This document shows, piece by piece, positions 9,310 through 18,750 of a stretch of DNA of 64,000 nucleotides. The position numbers and the translations under genes were made by a program. Positions within the stretch are counted from its first letter, which is position 1. Each line of letters begins with the position of its first letter. This stretch comes from Parasphingorhabdus sp. SCSIO 66989 (GTDB lineage Bacteria > Pseudomonadota > Alphaproteobacteria > Sphingomonadales > Sphingomonadaceae), in the NCBI RefSeq assembly GCF_032852305.1, contig NZ_CP136594.1:1463501-1527500 (forward strand), read 5' to 3'. The notes below the pieces were generated by a model. The model did no database searches and was not told where the DNA came from. It saw only the letters and a list, made by a program, of their open reading frames with translations.

Positions 9310-9957
9310 ATGAATCCCTTCGATAATGGCGACTTTATGGACCCGATCCGCGATGCTCTGGTGCCGATGGTTGTCGAGCAGTCCAATCGTGGCGAACGCT
9401 CGTTCGACATTTTCTCACGCCTTCTGCGCGAGCGTATCATCTTCGTCACCGGCGGTGTTGAGGACAATATGGCCTCGCTGGTGGTGGCGCAGTTGTTGTT
9501 CCTCGAGTCGGAAAACCCGAAGAAGGACATCTTCATGTATATCAACTCGCCCGGCGGCGTGGTGACGGCGGGCATGGCGATTCATGATACCATGCAATAT
9601 ATCCGTCCGCGCGTCGGCACCGTCTGTGTCGGCCAGGCGGCGAGCATGGGCAGCTTCCTGCTGGCAGCGGGTGAGCCGGGCATGCGCGTGGCGCTCTCCA
9701 ATGCCCGCATCATGGTGCACCAGCCTTCGGGCGGCGCGCGCGGCATGGCCTCGGATATCGAGATTCAAGCGCAGGAAATATTGCGTATTCGCAAGCGGAT
9801 GAACGATCTGTACGCGCAATATACCGGCAAGCCGCTCAAAGAGATCGAAGAGGCAATGGACCGCGATACTTTCCTTGAGGCGGATGAAGCCAAGGCCTTT
9901 GGTATTGTCGATGAGGTCTTCGACAAGCGGCCAAAGCCGGCAGATGATGATAGCTGA
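9310..9957 (+). CDS. clpP: ATP-dependent Clp protease proteolytic subunit
   Basis: The ATG at 9310 (MNPFDNGDF) follows AAAAAGGACC and gives a 215-residue protein of normal ClpP size; the open frame upstream runs through a repeat and is not coding. Catalytic residues are all present: Ser in GQAASMGSF, His in IMVHQPSGG and Asp in [12 protein letters not shown]. ClpP forms the barrel that degrades proteins unfolded by ClpX or ClpA. It sits immediately upstream of clpX (180-bp gap), the standard order. In alphaproteobacteria ClpXP removes CtrA through the CckA-ChpT-CpdR pathway; chpT lies 8 kb away in this window. Confidence 0.97.
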   Translation: MNPFDNGDFMDPIRDALVPMVVEQSNRGERSFDIFSRLLRERIIFVTGGVEDNMASLVVAQLLFLESENPKKDIFMYINSPGGVVTAGMAIHDTMQYIRPRVGTVCVGQAASMGSFLLAAGEPGMRVALSNARIMVHQPSGGARGMASDIEIQAQEILRIRKRMNDLYAQYTGKPLKEIEEAMDRDTFLEADEAKAFGIVDEVFDKRPKPADDDS

Positions 9958-10136
9958 TCATCATTGCGTTTGGTTCGGTTGCGGAAATGCTATGGCATTT
10001 GATCATCTGCGATTAAGATTGTTTTGCTAGGCCTGTGTCTGGCGTGAGGGAACACTTAATCCTGTTGAATTATCCTGACAGTGTTTTACGGTATCCAATG
10101 GCGTTCCAGTCTATCGGGACTTTAGGAAGACTATAA

Positions 10137-11408
10137 ATGACCAAATTAAGCGGATCGGACTCCAAGAGTACCTTATATTGCTCCTTCTGCGGCAAGTCGC
10201 AGCATGAAGTCCGTAAATTGATTGCCGGCCCGACCGTATTCATCTGTGATGAATGCGTTGAGCTGTGCAACGATATTATCCGCGAAGAAACCAAGGCGGG
10301 TGCTGTAGGCCGCAAAGATGGCGGCGTGCCCAGCCCGCAGGAGATCTGCGATACGCTCGACAATTATGTCATTGGTCAGGACCGCGCCAAGCGCGTGCTC
10401 TCGGTCGCGGTGCATAACCATTATAAGCGCCTTAACCATGCCGCCAAAGCGGATGATGTGGAACTGGCCAAGTCGAACATCCTGCTGGTCGGCCCCACCG
10501 GGTGCGGCAAGACGCTTCTCGCGCAGACTTTGGCGCGCACCTTTGATGTGCCCTTCACCATGGCCGATGCCACTACATTGACCGAGGCGGGCTATGTCGG
10601 TGAGGATGTCGAGAATATCATCCTCAAGCTTCTGCAGGCGTCCGACTATAATGTCGAAAAAGCGCAGCGCGGCATTGTCTATATTGACGAGATCGACAAG
10701 ATCACCCGCAAGGCGGAAAACCCGTCGATCACCCGCGATGTCTCTGGCGAGGGCGTGCAGCAGGCACTGCTCAAGCTGATGGAAGGCACCACCGCCAGCG
10801 TTCCGCCCCAGGGTGGCCGCAAGCATCCGCAGCAGGAATTCCTGCAGGTCGACACCACCAACATATTGTTCATCTGTGGAGGTGCTTTTGCCGGTCTGGA
10901 AAAGATCATTGCTGATCGCCTCGAAGGCAAGTCCATCGGCTTTGGCGCGCATGTCGCCTCGCCGGACGAGCGCAAGGTTGGCGAGCTTCTGAAAGAAGGC
11001 GAGCCGGAAGACCTGCTCAAATTCGGCCTGATCCCGGAATTTGTCGGCCGTCTGCCAGTCATCGCGACTCTGGAAGACCTGGATATCGACGCATTGGTCA
11101 AGATTCTGCGTGATCCGAAAAACGCACTGGTCAAGCAATATGCCAAGCTGTTCGATCTGGAGAATATCGCACTGACCTTTACCGAGGATGCGCTCGAAGC
11201 GATTGCCAAAAAGGCCATCGAGCGCAAAACCGGCGCGCGTGGGCTGCGCTCCATTGTTGAAGGCATTTTGCTCGACACGATGTTCGACCTGCCAGAGATG
11301 GAAAGCGTGGACGAAATTGTTATCGACAAGGATGTCGTCGAAGGCCGCAAGGCGCCGGTGCAGGTGTTCGCCGCCAAGGACAAGGTTGAAGCCGGCGACG
11401 CGGCCTGA
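10137..11408 (+). CDS. clpX: ATP-dependent Clp protease ATP-binding subunit
   Basis: This full-length ClpX has 423 residues. The N-terminal zinc domain has Cys15, Cys18, Cys37 and Cys40 (CSFC, CDEC). The AAA+ module has Walker A GPTGCGKT (119-126) and Walker [10 protein letters not shown]. The pore loop GYVGEDVE and sensor region GARGLRSI are present. ClpX unfolds tagged substrates and feeds them to ClpP. It follows clpP on the same strand, with a 179-bp gap large enough for its own promoter. Confidence 0.98.
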   Translation: MTKLSGSDSKSTLYCSFCGKSQHEVRKLIAGPTVFICDECVELCNDIIREETKAGAVGRKDGGVPSPQEICDTLDNYVIGQDRAKRVLSVAVHNHYKRLNHAAKADDVELAKSNILLVGPTGCGKTLLAQTLARTFDVPFTMADATTLTEAGYVGEDVENIILKLLQASDYNVEKAQRGIVYIDEIDKITRKAENPSITRDVSGEGVQQALLKLMEGTTASVPPQGGRKHPQQEFLQVDTTNILFICGGAFAGLEKIIADRLEGKSIGFGAHVASPDERKVGELLKEGEPEDLLKFGLIPEFVGRLPVIATLEDLDIDALVKILRDPKNALVKQYAKLFDLENIALTFTEDALEAIAKKAIERKTGARGLRSIVEGILLDTMFDLPEMESVDEIVIDKDVVEGRKAPVQVFAAKDKVEAGDAA

Positions 11409-11854
11409 GCCGCGCATCGGTCGACTAGCCCAACAGCCTTACTGATGCTCGCTTAGTCGCTAGCGCGACTTGGCTTTGCCTTATCAGTTACAGCATAATT
11501 GCGCTGTGATGCACTCTAAACCCCGTTATTCGGGGCTGAGATCTGCGCCAGTCCCGATACGTGATATTTATGTCACGCAGCACAGCAAAAACTTGCTGCA
11601 GTGCAAAAAAGAGCTCAGTTCAAGTGACAATATTACATCCATATTGCGCTATAAAACTCCTATAATATAGGGTTTTAGCGGCTTTTCACACAACTGGCTT
11701 CTGTGTGTCACAATTCATCTCGCAACTGCAATAAAACTGTCATGTAATCGCATCACTTTTGTCTTTTTCCATCCCTAGGAGCGCTCTGACTCAAAGATGA
11801 GTGGGTTTCATTGTGCCGGTGCGGTGGGCAGCGGCCAATCATGGGGAAACAACA
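11409..11854. other. AT-richer non-coding region before the TonB receptor gene
   Basis: These 446 bases hold no convincing gene. Composition is more AT-rich than the neighbours and there is a TATAAT at 11661-11666 without a well-spaced -35 box. A long leader or regulatory region for the receptor gene is likely, but no known operator or riboswitch is recognised. Confidence 0.5.
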
Positions 11855-14800
11855 ATGCAATTACGCTATTATCTGGCGGCCAGTGCCGCTTCGCTGTCCT
11901 TGGCCTGCGGCCTTGCGACTCCTGCTGCGGCGCAGCAAATTGTGTCGGGTATAGAAGGCTCTGTCACGGATGCTGACGGCAATGCTCTTCCGGGTGCTAC
12001 CGTTGTTGTCACCGACACACGTACCAATACAGAGCGTACGACCAACGCAGGTAATAATGGTACCTTCCGTATCGGCCAACTCCCTCCAGGCGGCCCCTAT
12101 ACGGTTACCGTCACGGCACCTGGCTATGCGGGTCAGTCAGTTGAAAGCGTTTTTACCAACATCTCGGGTAACACCTCGTTCAACTTTAGGCTAGATGCGG
12201 CTGCTGCTGACGTCGTTACTGATGTGATTGTGGTGACCGCTGCACGCGCAGGCGTGACTCAAGTTGCTGTTGGTCCGGGCACCGCATTTGGTACAGACGT
12301 GCTGGAAAACTTCCCGTCGGTCACACGTGATATTCGCGACATCATCCGTATCGATCCGCGTGTTAGCCTCGAGCAGAACAACGATGTTGACCGTATCTCC
12401 TGCCTTGGCGGTAATGACCGCTCTAACACCTTTACGGTTGACGGGATCGTCCAATCGGACGTTTTTGGCCTTAACGGCACGCCGTTCGCTGCCCGTAACG
12501 CGCAGCCCATTCCCTTCGACGTGATCGAACAGACCTCAGTCGAATTTGCTCCGTTCGACGTGGAATATACTGACTTCACTGGCTGTCTCGTCAATGTCGT
12601 AACCAAGGCTGGCCAGAACGACTTTCACGGCTCGGCTTTCATCACCTATTTTGACGAAGGCTTGCAGAATGACACTGTGATCGATGCAGAAGGTGATGCG
12701 GAAGGTGTCAATGCGGGCCGCGAGCTGCGTTGGGGCGCGACGCTGTCTGGTCCCATCATCAAAGACACTCTGTTTTTCTCGTTTGGCTATGAAGAAGTCG
12801 ACATTGACGATGGTTTTAACCGTGGTCCGTTTGGTTCAAGCTCTCCAGATCCTGAGGACTTTGTAACCCAGCAACAGTTTGATGAATTCGCACGTATCGC
12901 GCGCGATGTTTATGGTCAGGACATCGGTGGCCTGCCGGGCCAGCTTCCTGAAGGAAACACCCGTTATTTCGGACGTCTTGACTGGAATATTGCTCCGGGG
13001 CACCGCGCGGAAGCGACATATCAGCGTCTCGAAGAGACAAATGTTGAGTTTGACGGCGGCGGCAATACTTTCACTGGCTTTAATTCGTTCGAGGATGAAG
13101 GTACGGTTTCCGACAAATACTCGCTCCGTCTCTATTCGGAATGGAGCGATAGAGTTTCGACAGAACTTCGTATTAGCCGTGCAGAAGTCGGCGATGTCCA
13201 GGGACCGGTGGGTTTTGGCGAAGCGCAATCGGCCAACCCGACCCCCCGTCTCGTGGTTGGCTTACCTAATGACGATAATGCGGATATTATTGCCGGCCTG
13301 GGTGGAGCAGACAATGGTGGTCTTGCAACTGGTCCAGGTATTTTCCGCTCGGCAAACCAGCTTGACACCAAGATTGACCAGGCACGCTTCATCCTCAACT
13401 ATGATGCGGGCAACGGTCACTTCCTGAAATTTGGTGCCGAACTCAACGACCTAGAGGTTTTCAACCTGTTTGCCATTAACGCAACTGGTACCTTGTTCTT
13501 CAACGGCCTTGACGATTTCGAGCAGGGCCTTCTGGCGCTCGGAGACAGTTCCTCATTCGATGGACCTGAAGATTTGTTCGAACGTGATGATATGGATCAG
13601 TTGGTTCGTTCCGATGTTGGTGGCGCCGTTATCCGCACAGGTATTAATGGCGATATCAACAACGCTGCTGCAGAGTTTAGCCGCCGGATTTACTCCTTCT
13701 TCGTGCAGGATGATTGGCAAGCTACCGATCAGCTCAGCATTACGGCGGGTATTCGCGCGCAGCTTTATGATGGCGATGCACCGCGTTTTAACCAAACCTA
13801 TCTGGACCGCTTCGGTATTAACAATGCCGTCTCTTTTAGTCAGATTGATCCCATCTTCCTCCCGCGCCTCTCAGCGACCTATGAGTTCTTCAATGAGGGC
13901 TTCTTGTCGAACAGCCGATTGACTGGTGGTGTAGGTATTTTCTCTGGCGGTGATCCGGTTGTGTTCTTCTCCAACGCATTCTCAAATGACGGTTTTGCTT
14001 CGGCAGAAGCGAGTACAGGAGATTGCGCGGCTGGCGATCTGAATATCGATCCGGCGACCGGACAAATCTCGGTTCTAAACAACGGACAGTTTACTGGCAT
14101 GCCGCAATGTGCGGTTGATGCTGCGGCGCAGCTTGCGGAAACGGGACAGGCCGGTGTTCAAACAATCGCGCCTGATCTTGAGATTCCAACGGCACTTCGC
14201 GCCAATATCGGTTTCAACACTGATATCGGAACGGATTCGGGTTTCTTCTCGAACTGGAACCTCCAGCTTGATTATATCTACACCCGTTTCAACAATACGC
14301 TGAATGTGACTGACCTATCGCAAGCCGTGAACCCTGATCTCGGCAATAACGGATTTACGGTGGATGGCCGTGAAATCCGTCGCGCAGTCAACACGCTGCT
14401 GCCTGGTTGTAATGCGACACTCGTAAATACCACGCCGCCAACATATGAAAATCTGACTGCAGCTTGCTTTGACGGATCAAACGGCCGTAATGAGTTTATT
14501 CAGCTCAACAATGGCCCGGACCTTGAAAGCCACAATTTCTCGTTCATTTTGAGCAAGCAATTTGACCGTGGTGTGTTTACCGAAGGTGGACGTGTTAATG
14601 TCAACTTCGGTTATGCCTTCAGTGATGCCGAGCAAACGAACAATTTCCGTTCCTCGACAGCAACATCCACGATTGACAATTTCCCGGCATTCAATCGTCA
14701 GGATCCTGCAGTTTCACAGTCAGGCTTTGAAACGCGGCACAACTTTACGTTTACGGTAAACTGGGCTGAGCAGTTCTTTGATGACTATGATACGCGTTTC

Positions 14801-15373
14801 GGCTTGTTCTTCCGCGCTTCGGAAGGCCGTCCGTATAGCCTTGTCTTCGACGATGGTCGTCCCTTCTTCGATGATGGCAGCACTCGCGAACAGAATGCTC
14901 TGCTCTATGTGCCAACCGGTTTGGATGACCCCAACCTGTCACCGCTTAGCGATCCGGATGCTGTGACTGCGTTGCTTGGTGCGCTGAACAACGGTGATGG
15001 CGTAGTAAGTGATCTGAATTGTAACTTCACGCCAGGACAGACAGTACGGCGTAACCAGTGTCGGAACGAATGGTTCTTCGATATGGATATTCGGATTAGT
15101 CAGGAAATTCCTGGCCCAGGAAGTCTTTTCGGTGTTGATGACCGGATCGAAGTCTTTGCCGACTTCTTCAACTTCCTGAACCTGATTGACAGCGACTGGA
15201 ATGCGCGCCGCCAACTTGGTGGTTTCCAGGGTCGTGTCGATCTGGTCGACGGGGCGTTTGATGACGACGGTCGCTATATAATTCGCAACTTCAATCCGGC
15301 TGCTGGCCGTGCAGACACCCTTATCAACAACAGCATCTGGCGTATCCAGTTTGGCGCGCGCTACGAATTCTGA
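11855..15373 (+). CDS. Oar-like TonB-dependent outer-membrane receptor
   Basis: The ATG at 11855 (MQLRYYL) follows GGGGAAACAAC and begins a clean signal peptide ending ATPAAAQ, so it is preferred over the upstream start at 11801. The 1172-residue protein has three parts. A carboxypeptidase-regulatory-like beta domain spans about 30-110 (GIEGSVTDADGNALPGATV). A plug domain follows (VTAARAG, NTFTVDGI), and then a long beta-barrel ends in ARYEF with the C-terminal Phe typical of outer-membrane proteins. This architecture is that of Oar/SusC-like receptors, which import large substrates or have adhesive roles using TonB energy. The substrate is unknown. It stands alone with its own terminator. 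Confidence 0.93.
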   Translation: MQLRYYLAASAASLSLACGLATPAAAQQIVSGIEGSVTDADGNALPGATVVVTDTRTNTERTTNAGNNGTFRIGQLPPGGPYTVTVTAPGYAGQSVESVFTNISGNTSFNFRLDAAAADVVTDVIVVTAARAGVTQVAVGPGTAFGTDVLENFPSVTRDIRDIIRIDPRVSLEQNNDVDRISCLGGNDRSNTFTVDGIVQSDVFGLNGTPFAARNAQPIPFDVIEQTSVEFAPFDVEYTDFTGCLVNVVTKAGQNDFHGSAFITYFDEGLQNDTVIDAEGDAEGVNAGRELRWGATLSGPIIKDTLFFSFGYEEVDIDDGFNRGPFGSSSPDPEDFVTQQQFDEFARIARDVYGQDIGGLPGQLPEGNTRYFGRLDWNIAPGHRAEATYQRLEETNVEFDGGGNTFTGFNSFEDEGTVSDKYSLRLYSEWSDRVSTELRISRAEVGDVQGPVGFGEAQSANPTPRLVVGLPNDDNADIIAGLGGADNGGLATGPGIFRSANQLDTKIDQARFILNYDAGNGHFLKFGAELNDLEVFNLFAINATGTLFFNGLDDFEQGLLALGDSSSFDGPEDLFERDDMDQLVRSDVGGAVIRTGINGDINNAAAEFSRRIYSFFVQDDWQATDQLSITAGIRAQLYDGDAPRFNQTYLDRFGINNAVSFSQIDPIFLPRLSATYEFFNEGFLSNSRLTGGVGIFSGGDPVVFFSNAFSNDGFASAEASTGDCAAGDLNIDPATGQISVLNNGQFTGMPQCAVDAAAQLAETGQAGVQTIAPDLEIPTALRANIGFNTDIGTDSGFFSNWNLQLDYIYTRFNNTLNVTDLSQAVNPDLGNNGFTVDGREIRRAVNTLLPGCNATLVNTTPPTYENLTAACFDGSNGRNEFIQLNNGPDLESHNFSFILSKQFDRGVFTEGGRVNVNFGYAFSDAEQTNNFRSSTATSTIDNFPAFNRQDPAVSQSGFETRHNFTFTVNWAEQFFDDYDTRFGLFFRASEGRPYSLVFDDGRPFFDDGSTREQNALLYVPTGLDDPNLSPLSDPDAVTALLGALNNGDGVVSDLNCNFTPGQTVRRNQCRNEWFFDMDIRISQEIPGPGSLFGVDDRIEVFADFFNFLNLIDSDWNARRQLGGFQGRVDLVDGAFDDDGRYIIRNFNPAAGRADTLINNSIWRIQFGARYEF

Positions 15374-15399
15374 TCTTTGTAACCGAACCTAGCCAATAT

Positions 15400-15433
15400 A
15401 AAAGGCGCGGAAGGGAAACCTTCCGCGCCTTTT
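15400..15433 (+). terminator. Terminator of the TonB receptor gene
   Basis: AAAAGGCGCGGAAGG pairs with CCTTCCGCGCCTTTT around a GAAA loop, 27 bases after the stop codon, followed by CTT. It can act on both strands. Confidence 0.93.
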
Positions 15434-15479
15434 CTTATCTCGGTTTCACGGCTATACGTAGCGGTTTATGCAAGCATAG

Positions 15480-15515
15480 AAAAAGGCGCCGCCCCACAGG
15501 GAGCAGCGCCTTTTC
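15480..15515 (-). terminator. Terminator of rpoH
   Basis: On the minus strand AAAAGGCGCTGCTCC pairs imperfectly with GGGGCGGCGCCTTTTT, placed 28 bases after the rpoH stop. It ends the convergent transcript opposite the receptor gene. Confidence 0.85.
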
Positions 15516-15543
15516 TGGAGTATTGCTTTGTTTTGCTAGGGGC

Positions 15544-16446
15544 TTAACCCGCTGTCAGCGTCGCCATATTGCGTTCGCTGGTGATGCGCAGCATCGCTTT
15601 TTGCAGCTTTTCAAAGGCGCGCACCTCAATCTGGCGGACGCGTTCGCGGCTGACATTATAGACCTGGCTGAGCTCTTCCAGCGTCTTGGGATTATCGCTC
15701 AGCCGGCGCTCGGTCAGGATGTGCTTTTCCCGGTCATTGAGCGATTCCATCGCCTCGCCCAGCATTTCATGGCGCACATCGGCTTCCTGTGCATCGGCGA
15801 CGACCTCATCCTGAAGCGGGCCTTCATCGGTGAGCCAGTCCATCCACTGGCCTTCGCCATCTTCGCGCATTGGCACGTTGAGCGAGGCGTCTCCACCCAT
15901 GGACATGCGGCGGTTCATATTGACCACTTCGGTCTCTGACACGCCCAGCTTGGTGGCAATGGCATCGACATCATCAGGATGCAGATCGCCTTCCTCAAAG
16001 GCCTGAAGCTGGTTTTTCATCCGGCGCAGGTTGAAGAACAGCTTCTTCTGCGCTGCAGTGGTGCCCATTTTCACAAGGCTCCAGCTGCGCAGGATATATT
16101 CCTGTATCGAAGCCTTGATCCACCACATGGCATAGGTGGCGAGGCGGAAACCGCGATCGGGCTCAAATTTCTTCACGCCTTGCATCAGGCCAATATTGCC
16201 TTCCGAAATCAGCTCGGAAACAGGCAGGCCATAGCCGCGATAGCCCATGGCGATTTTCGACACGAGACGCAGATGCGAAGTGACCAATTGCGCCGCCGCT
16301 TCGGGGTCTTCATGCTCGGAATAGCGCTTGGCCAGCATATATTCCTGTTCTGCGGTGAGAACCGGGAATTTGCGGATTTCCGATAGATATCGGTTCAGGC
16401 TGTTTTCCCCGCCCAGAGCAGGGATGGTTGCAGGTACGTTTGTCAT
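15544..16446 (-). CDS. rpoH: RNA polymerase heat-shock sigma factor (sigma-32)
   Basis: Two ATGs are close (16452 and 16446). AAGAGG sits six bases before the second, so MTNVPAT is taken as the start, giving 300 residues. Region 2 includes SEGNIGLMQGVKKFEPDRGFRLATYAMWWI. The RpoH box QKKLFFNLRR, specific to sigma-32, lies at about 133-142. Region 4 ends with a helix-turn-helix (LEELSQVYNVSRERVRQIE). It directs transcription of chaperone and protease genes, plausibly including the clp genes in this window. A large rluD-type gene is encoded upstream on the same strand. Confidence 0.97.
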   Translation of the reverse strand: MTNVPATIPALGGENSLNRYLSEIRKFPVLTAEQEYMLAKRYSEHEDPEAAAQLVTSHLRLVSKIAMGYRGYGLPVSELISEGNIGLMQGVKKFEPDRGFRLATYAMWWIKASIQEYILRSWSLVKMGTTAAQKKLFFNLRRMKNQLQAFEEGDLHPDDVDAIATKLGVSETEVVNMNRRMSMGGDASLNVPMREDGEGQWMDWLTDEGPLQDEVVADAQEADVRHEMLGEAMESLNDREKHILTERRLSDNPKTLEELSQVYNVSRERVRQIEVRAFEKLQKAMLRITSERNMATLTAG

Positions 16447-16524
16447 ATTCATCCTCTTTTGTCAGGCGCTCGGGCGAACCTCATCAAGCATTCGGCTAAG
16501 AGTGCCTACGTTTCGATCAATTAT

Positions 16525-17493
16525 CTATTTAACGGATAATTGCGTCAAAAGTTCCTTAAAATCGGCGGGATATTCGCTCGAAAACTGCGCGGATTTTTGA
16601 CTTACGGGGTGTATAAAACCCAGCGTTTCCGCGTGCAATGCCTGTCGGGTAAAGTTTATGTTTTTCAGCAGCGTGTTTATCTTTCCGCCAATGCGGCCAT
16701 AAACAGGATCGCCGAGCAGAGGGTGGCCTTTCGAGGCCATATGCACGCGAATTTGGTGCGTGCGGCCGGTATCAAGCGTGCAGCGGAGCAGCGATGCGCC
16801 CTTTAACGGGCGTAAAAGTTCATAATGCGTGACCGCGTGTTTGCCTTTTCCCTCACCGACAATCGCCATTTTCTTGCGGTCATGCGGCGAGCGGCCGATA
16901 TTGCCGGTGACGGTTCCTTTTGGCGGTATGGGCTGGCCGACAACGATAGCGGCATAGTTGCGGCTGATCGAATGATCGGCAAATTGCTCGGCAAGTGCCT
17001 GATGCGCCGCATCGGTTTTCGCGATGACCAACAGCCCTGAGGTATCCTTATCAATCCGGTGGACAATACCCGGCCGCGCTACGCCGCCAATGCCGGAAAG
17101 CGAGCCTTTGCAATGGTGCAGCAGCGCATTGACCAATGTGCCGCTTTCATGCCCGGCCGCCGGGTGAACGACCATACCGGCGGGCTTGTCTATGACGATC
17201 AGCGCATCATCTTCATGGACAATAGTGAGCGGGATATCTTCGGGTGCAACGTTGAGGGGAGCGGCCTCGGGGATGGTGAGGGCGTAATCCTGCTCGCTGC
17301 GGATGACATGCGATACCTGTGTCACCGGTTTGCCCGCCACCAGCAAATGCCCGGCCTGGATTAGCTTTTGAGCGCGTGCGCGTGACAGTTCCGGGTGCAG
17401 CAATGGCAGCAACTGGTCAACGCGCTGGCCAAAATGCGCCTCGGTAAATCTTCCGTGATGCTTGGATTGCTCTTGCTCCATCGCTAGGCTCAT
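16525..17493 (-). CDS. rluD: RluA/RluD-family 23S rRNA pseudouridine synthase
   Basis: From the ATG at 17493 (MSLAMEQ) the protein has 322 residues; 17481 is an alternative. An S4 RNA-binding domain covers about 20-85 (RVDQLLPLL... ARAQKLIQAGHLLV). The catalytic domain has HRIDKDTSGLLV, whose first Asp is the nucleophile, and the block GRTHQIRVH. RluD makes the pseudouridines of helix 69 (1911, 1915, 1917) in 23S rRNA. RluC and RluA share the fold, so the exact target is inferred from the presence of S4 and the length. It is divergent from the JAMM gene with only five bases between starts, implying overlapping promoters. Confidence 0.9.
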   Translation of the reverse strand: MSLAMEQEQSKHHGRFTEAHFGQRVDQLLPLLHPELSRARAQKLIQAGHLLVAGKPVTQVSHVIRSEQDYALTIPEAAPLNVAPEDIPLTIVHEDDALIVIDKPAGMVVHPAAGHESGTLVNALLHHCKGSLSGIGGVARPGIVHRIDKDTSGLLVIAKTDAAHQALAEQFADHSISRNYAAIVVGQPIPPKGTVTGNIGRSPHDRKKMAIVGEGKGKHAVTHYELLRPLKGASLLRCTLDTGRTHQIRVHMASKGHPLLGDPVYGRIGGKINTLLKNINFTRQALHAETLGFIHPVSQKSAQFSSEYPADFKELLTQLSVK

Positions 17494-17498
17494 GGCCG

Positions 17499-17909
17499 AT
17501 GGCTGTGGCAATAACAAGCACACTATGCGCCGAGATGGTACGCGCAGCGGAAGAGGCGGCGCCGCTGGAATGTTGTGGGCTGCTGCTGGGGCAGGGCGAT
17601 ACCGTGACCGCCATTCTGCCCGCAGCCAATATCAGCGATACGCCAGACAACGCCTTTCTGATTGATCCGGTAGTGCTGGTACAGGCGCAACGTGCGGCAA
17701 GGCAGGGTGGCCCGGATATTCTCGGCCATTATCATTCGCACCCCAATGGTCGGAGCGAACCGTCAGAGCGAGATCAGGCGCAAGCGCTTCCCGATGGCCG
17801 GCTATGGGCGATCATTGCGTCGGGTAAGGTGCGGTTCTGGCGCGCGCTACCGGATCAAAGCGGTAAGGGCGGGGCTGTTTTTGTCCCAGAGGAGCGGGTG
17901 GCACCATAA
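17499..17909 (+). CDS. Stand-alone JAB1/MPN/Mov34 metalloprotease-domain protein
   Basis: The product has 136 residues and is a single MPN+ (JAMM) domain. Glu24 (LECCGLLLG) and the motif H79-S-H81-P...S89...D92 (HSHPNGRSEPSERD) are the complete zinc-binding set of JAMM isopeptidases. Bacterial relatives include RadC-like and Mec+/sampylase-like proteins that cleave C-terminal tails from ubiquitin-like sulphur carriers. No such carrier protein or ThiF-like enzyme is adjacent, so the substrate is unknown. Another in-frame ATG at 17535 is possible. The gene starts five bases from rluD, transcribed away from it. Confidence 0.88.
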   Translation: MAVAITSTLCAEMVRAAEEAAPLECCGLLLGQGDTVTAILPAANISDTPDNAFLIDPVVLVQAQRAARQGGPDILGHYHSHPNGRSEPSERDQAQALPDGRLWAIIASGKVRFWRALPDQSGKGGAVFVPEERVAP

Positions 17910-17997
17910 GGCCCCTTGCTTCCATCCTCAGAAATGGCCAATGACCGACATAGCGCAATAATATCTCCGTTTCGGACTGGATGTCAGGAAGCCGCTT

Positions 17998-18648
17998 ATG
18001 AGTGTTTCGCAAACCCATCTCGCCAGCCTGTTATGCTCGCGCCTTTGCCATGACCTTTTGAGTCCGGTGGGGGCGATGAACAATGGGTTGGAGCTGCTGG
18101 CAGAAGAAACCGATCCCGAGATGCGACGCCGCTGCCTCGATCTGTTGAGCGACAGCGCCCGTGCAACGGCGCAAAAGTTGAAATATTACCGCCTCGCCTT
18201 TGGTGCGGCAGGCGGATTTGACGATGCGGTTGATGTGACCGAGGCAAAGACGCTGGTGCAGGGGCTGATGGGAGACAAGGCGAGTAATGATCTGCAATGG
18301 TCGGTCGATGCGGCCACATTGCCCAAGGCGGCGGTCAAGCTTCTGCTCAATCTGGCATTGATCGGGCAGGAAGCACTGGTGCGCGGCGGGACCCTGGCTG
18401 TGGCGGCGGAGGAACGCGCTGGACAGGTTGAAATCGCGGTGAGCGCAACGGGCCCGAAAATTGCCATGGATGCTGCGATCCTCGATATGCTGGCTGGCAA
18501 AGGCGGTGACCTTCTGGAGAACCTGACCGCCAGAACCGCCGCTGCCTATCTGGCGCATGCCATTGCCCTTGAAGGCGAAGGGGCTATTCAAGTTGCGGCT
18601 TCGGCGGAGCAATTGGTTCTCGGGGCTACTGTCAACGCAGCCGCCTAG
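17998..18648 (+). CDS. chpT: Histidine phosphotransferase ChpT
   Basis: The 216-residue protein begins SVSQTHLASLLCSRLCHDLLSPVGAMNNG in outline, the DHp-like helix of ChpT. His18 in RLCHDLLSP is the phosphoacceptor. The rest resembles a degenerate HATPase domain lacking nucleotide-binding G boxes, as ChpT does not bind ATP. In Caulobacter it passes phosphate from CckA to CtrA and CpdR, controlling cell cycle and ClpXP proteolysis. Here it lies about 100 bp upstream of cheA, on the same strand, at the head of a chemotaxis operon. Confidence 0.92.
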   Translation: MSVSQTHLASLLCSRLCHDLLSPVGAMNNGLELLAEETDPEMRRRCLDLLSDSARATAQKLKYYRLAFGAAGGFDDAVDVTEAKTLVQGLMGDKASNDLQWSVDAATLPKAAVKLLLNLALIGQEALVRGGTLAVAAEERAGQVEIAVSATGPKIAMDAAILDMLAGKGGDLLENLTARTAAAYLAHAIALEGEGAIQVAASAEQLVLGATVNAAA

Positions 18649-18750
18649 AGCGCATCCTGCGGTCTGAAGCGGCTCTCTAATCACTGCGATTTAGCGAAAT
18701 ATTAACCATGGCCTGAGCAAATGGCGCGAAGCCAATTGCCGGACAGGACC

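Noticed and set aside
10173-11417. 414-codon minus-strand frame opposite clpX
   Set aside because: Shadow of clpX; covers the gene almost exactly and has no support of its own.
11661-11666. TATAAT as promoter of the TonB receptor gene
   Set aside because: No acceptable -35 element at 16-18 bases, so it is mentioned only within the non-coding region.
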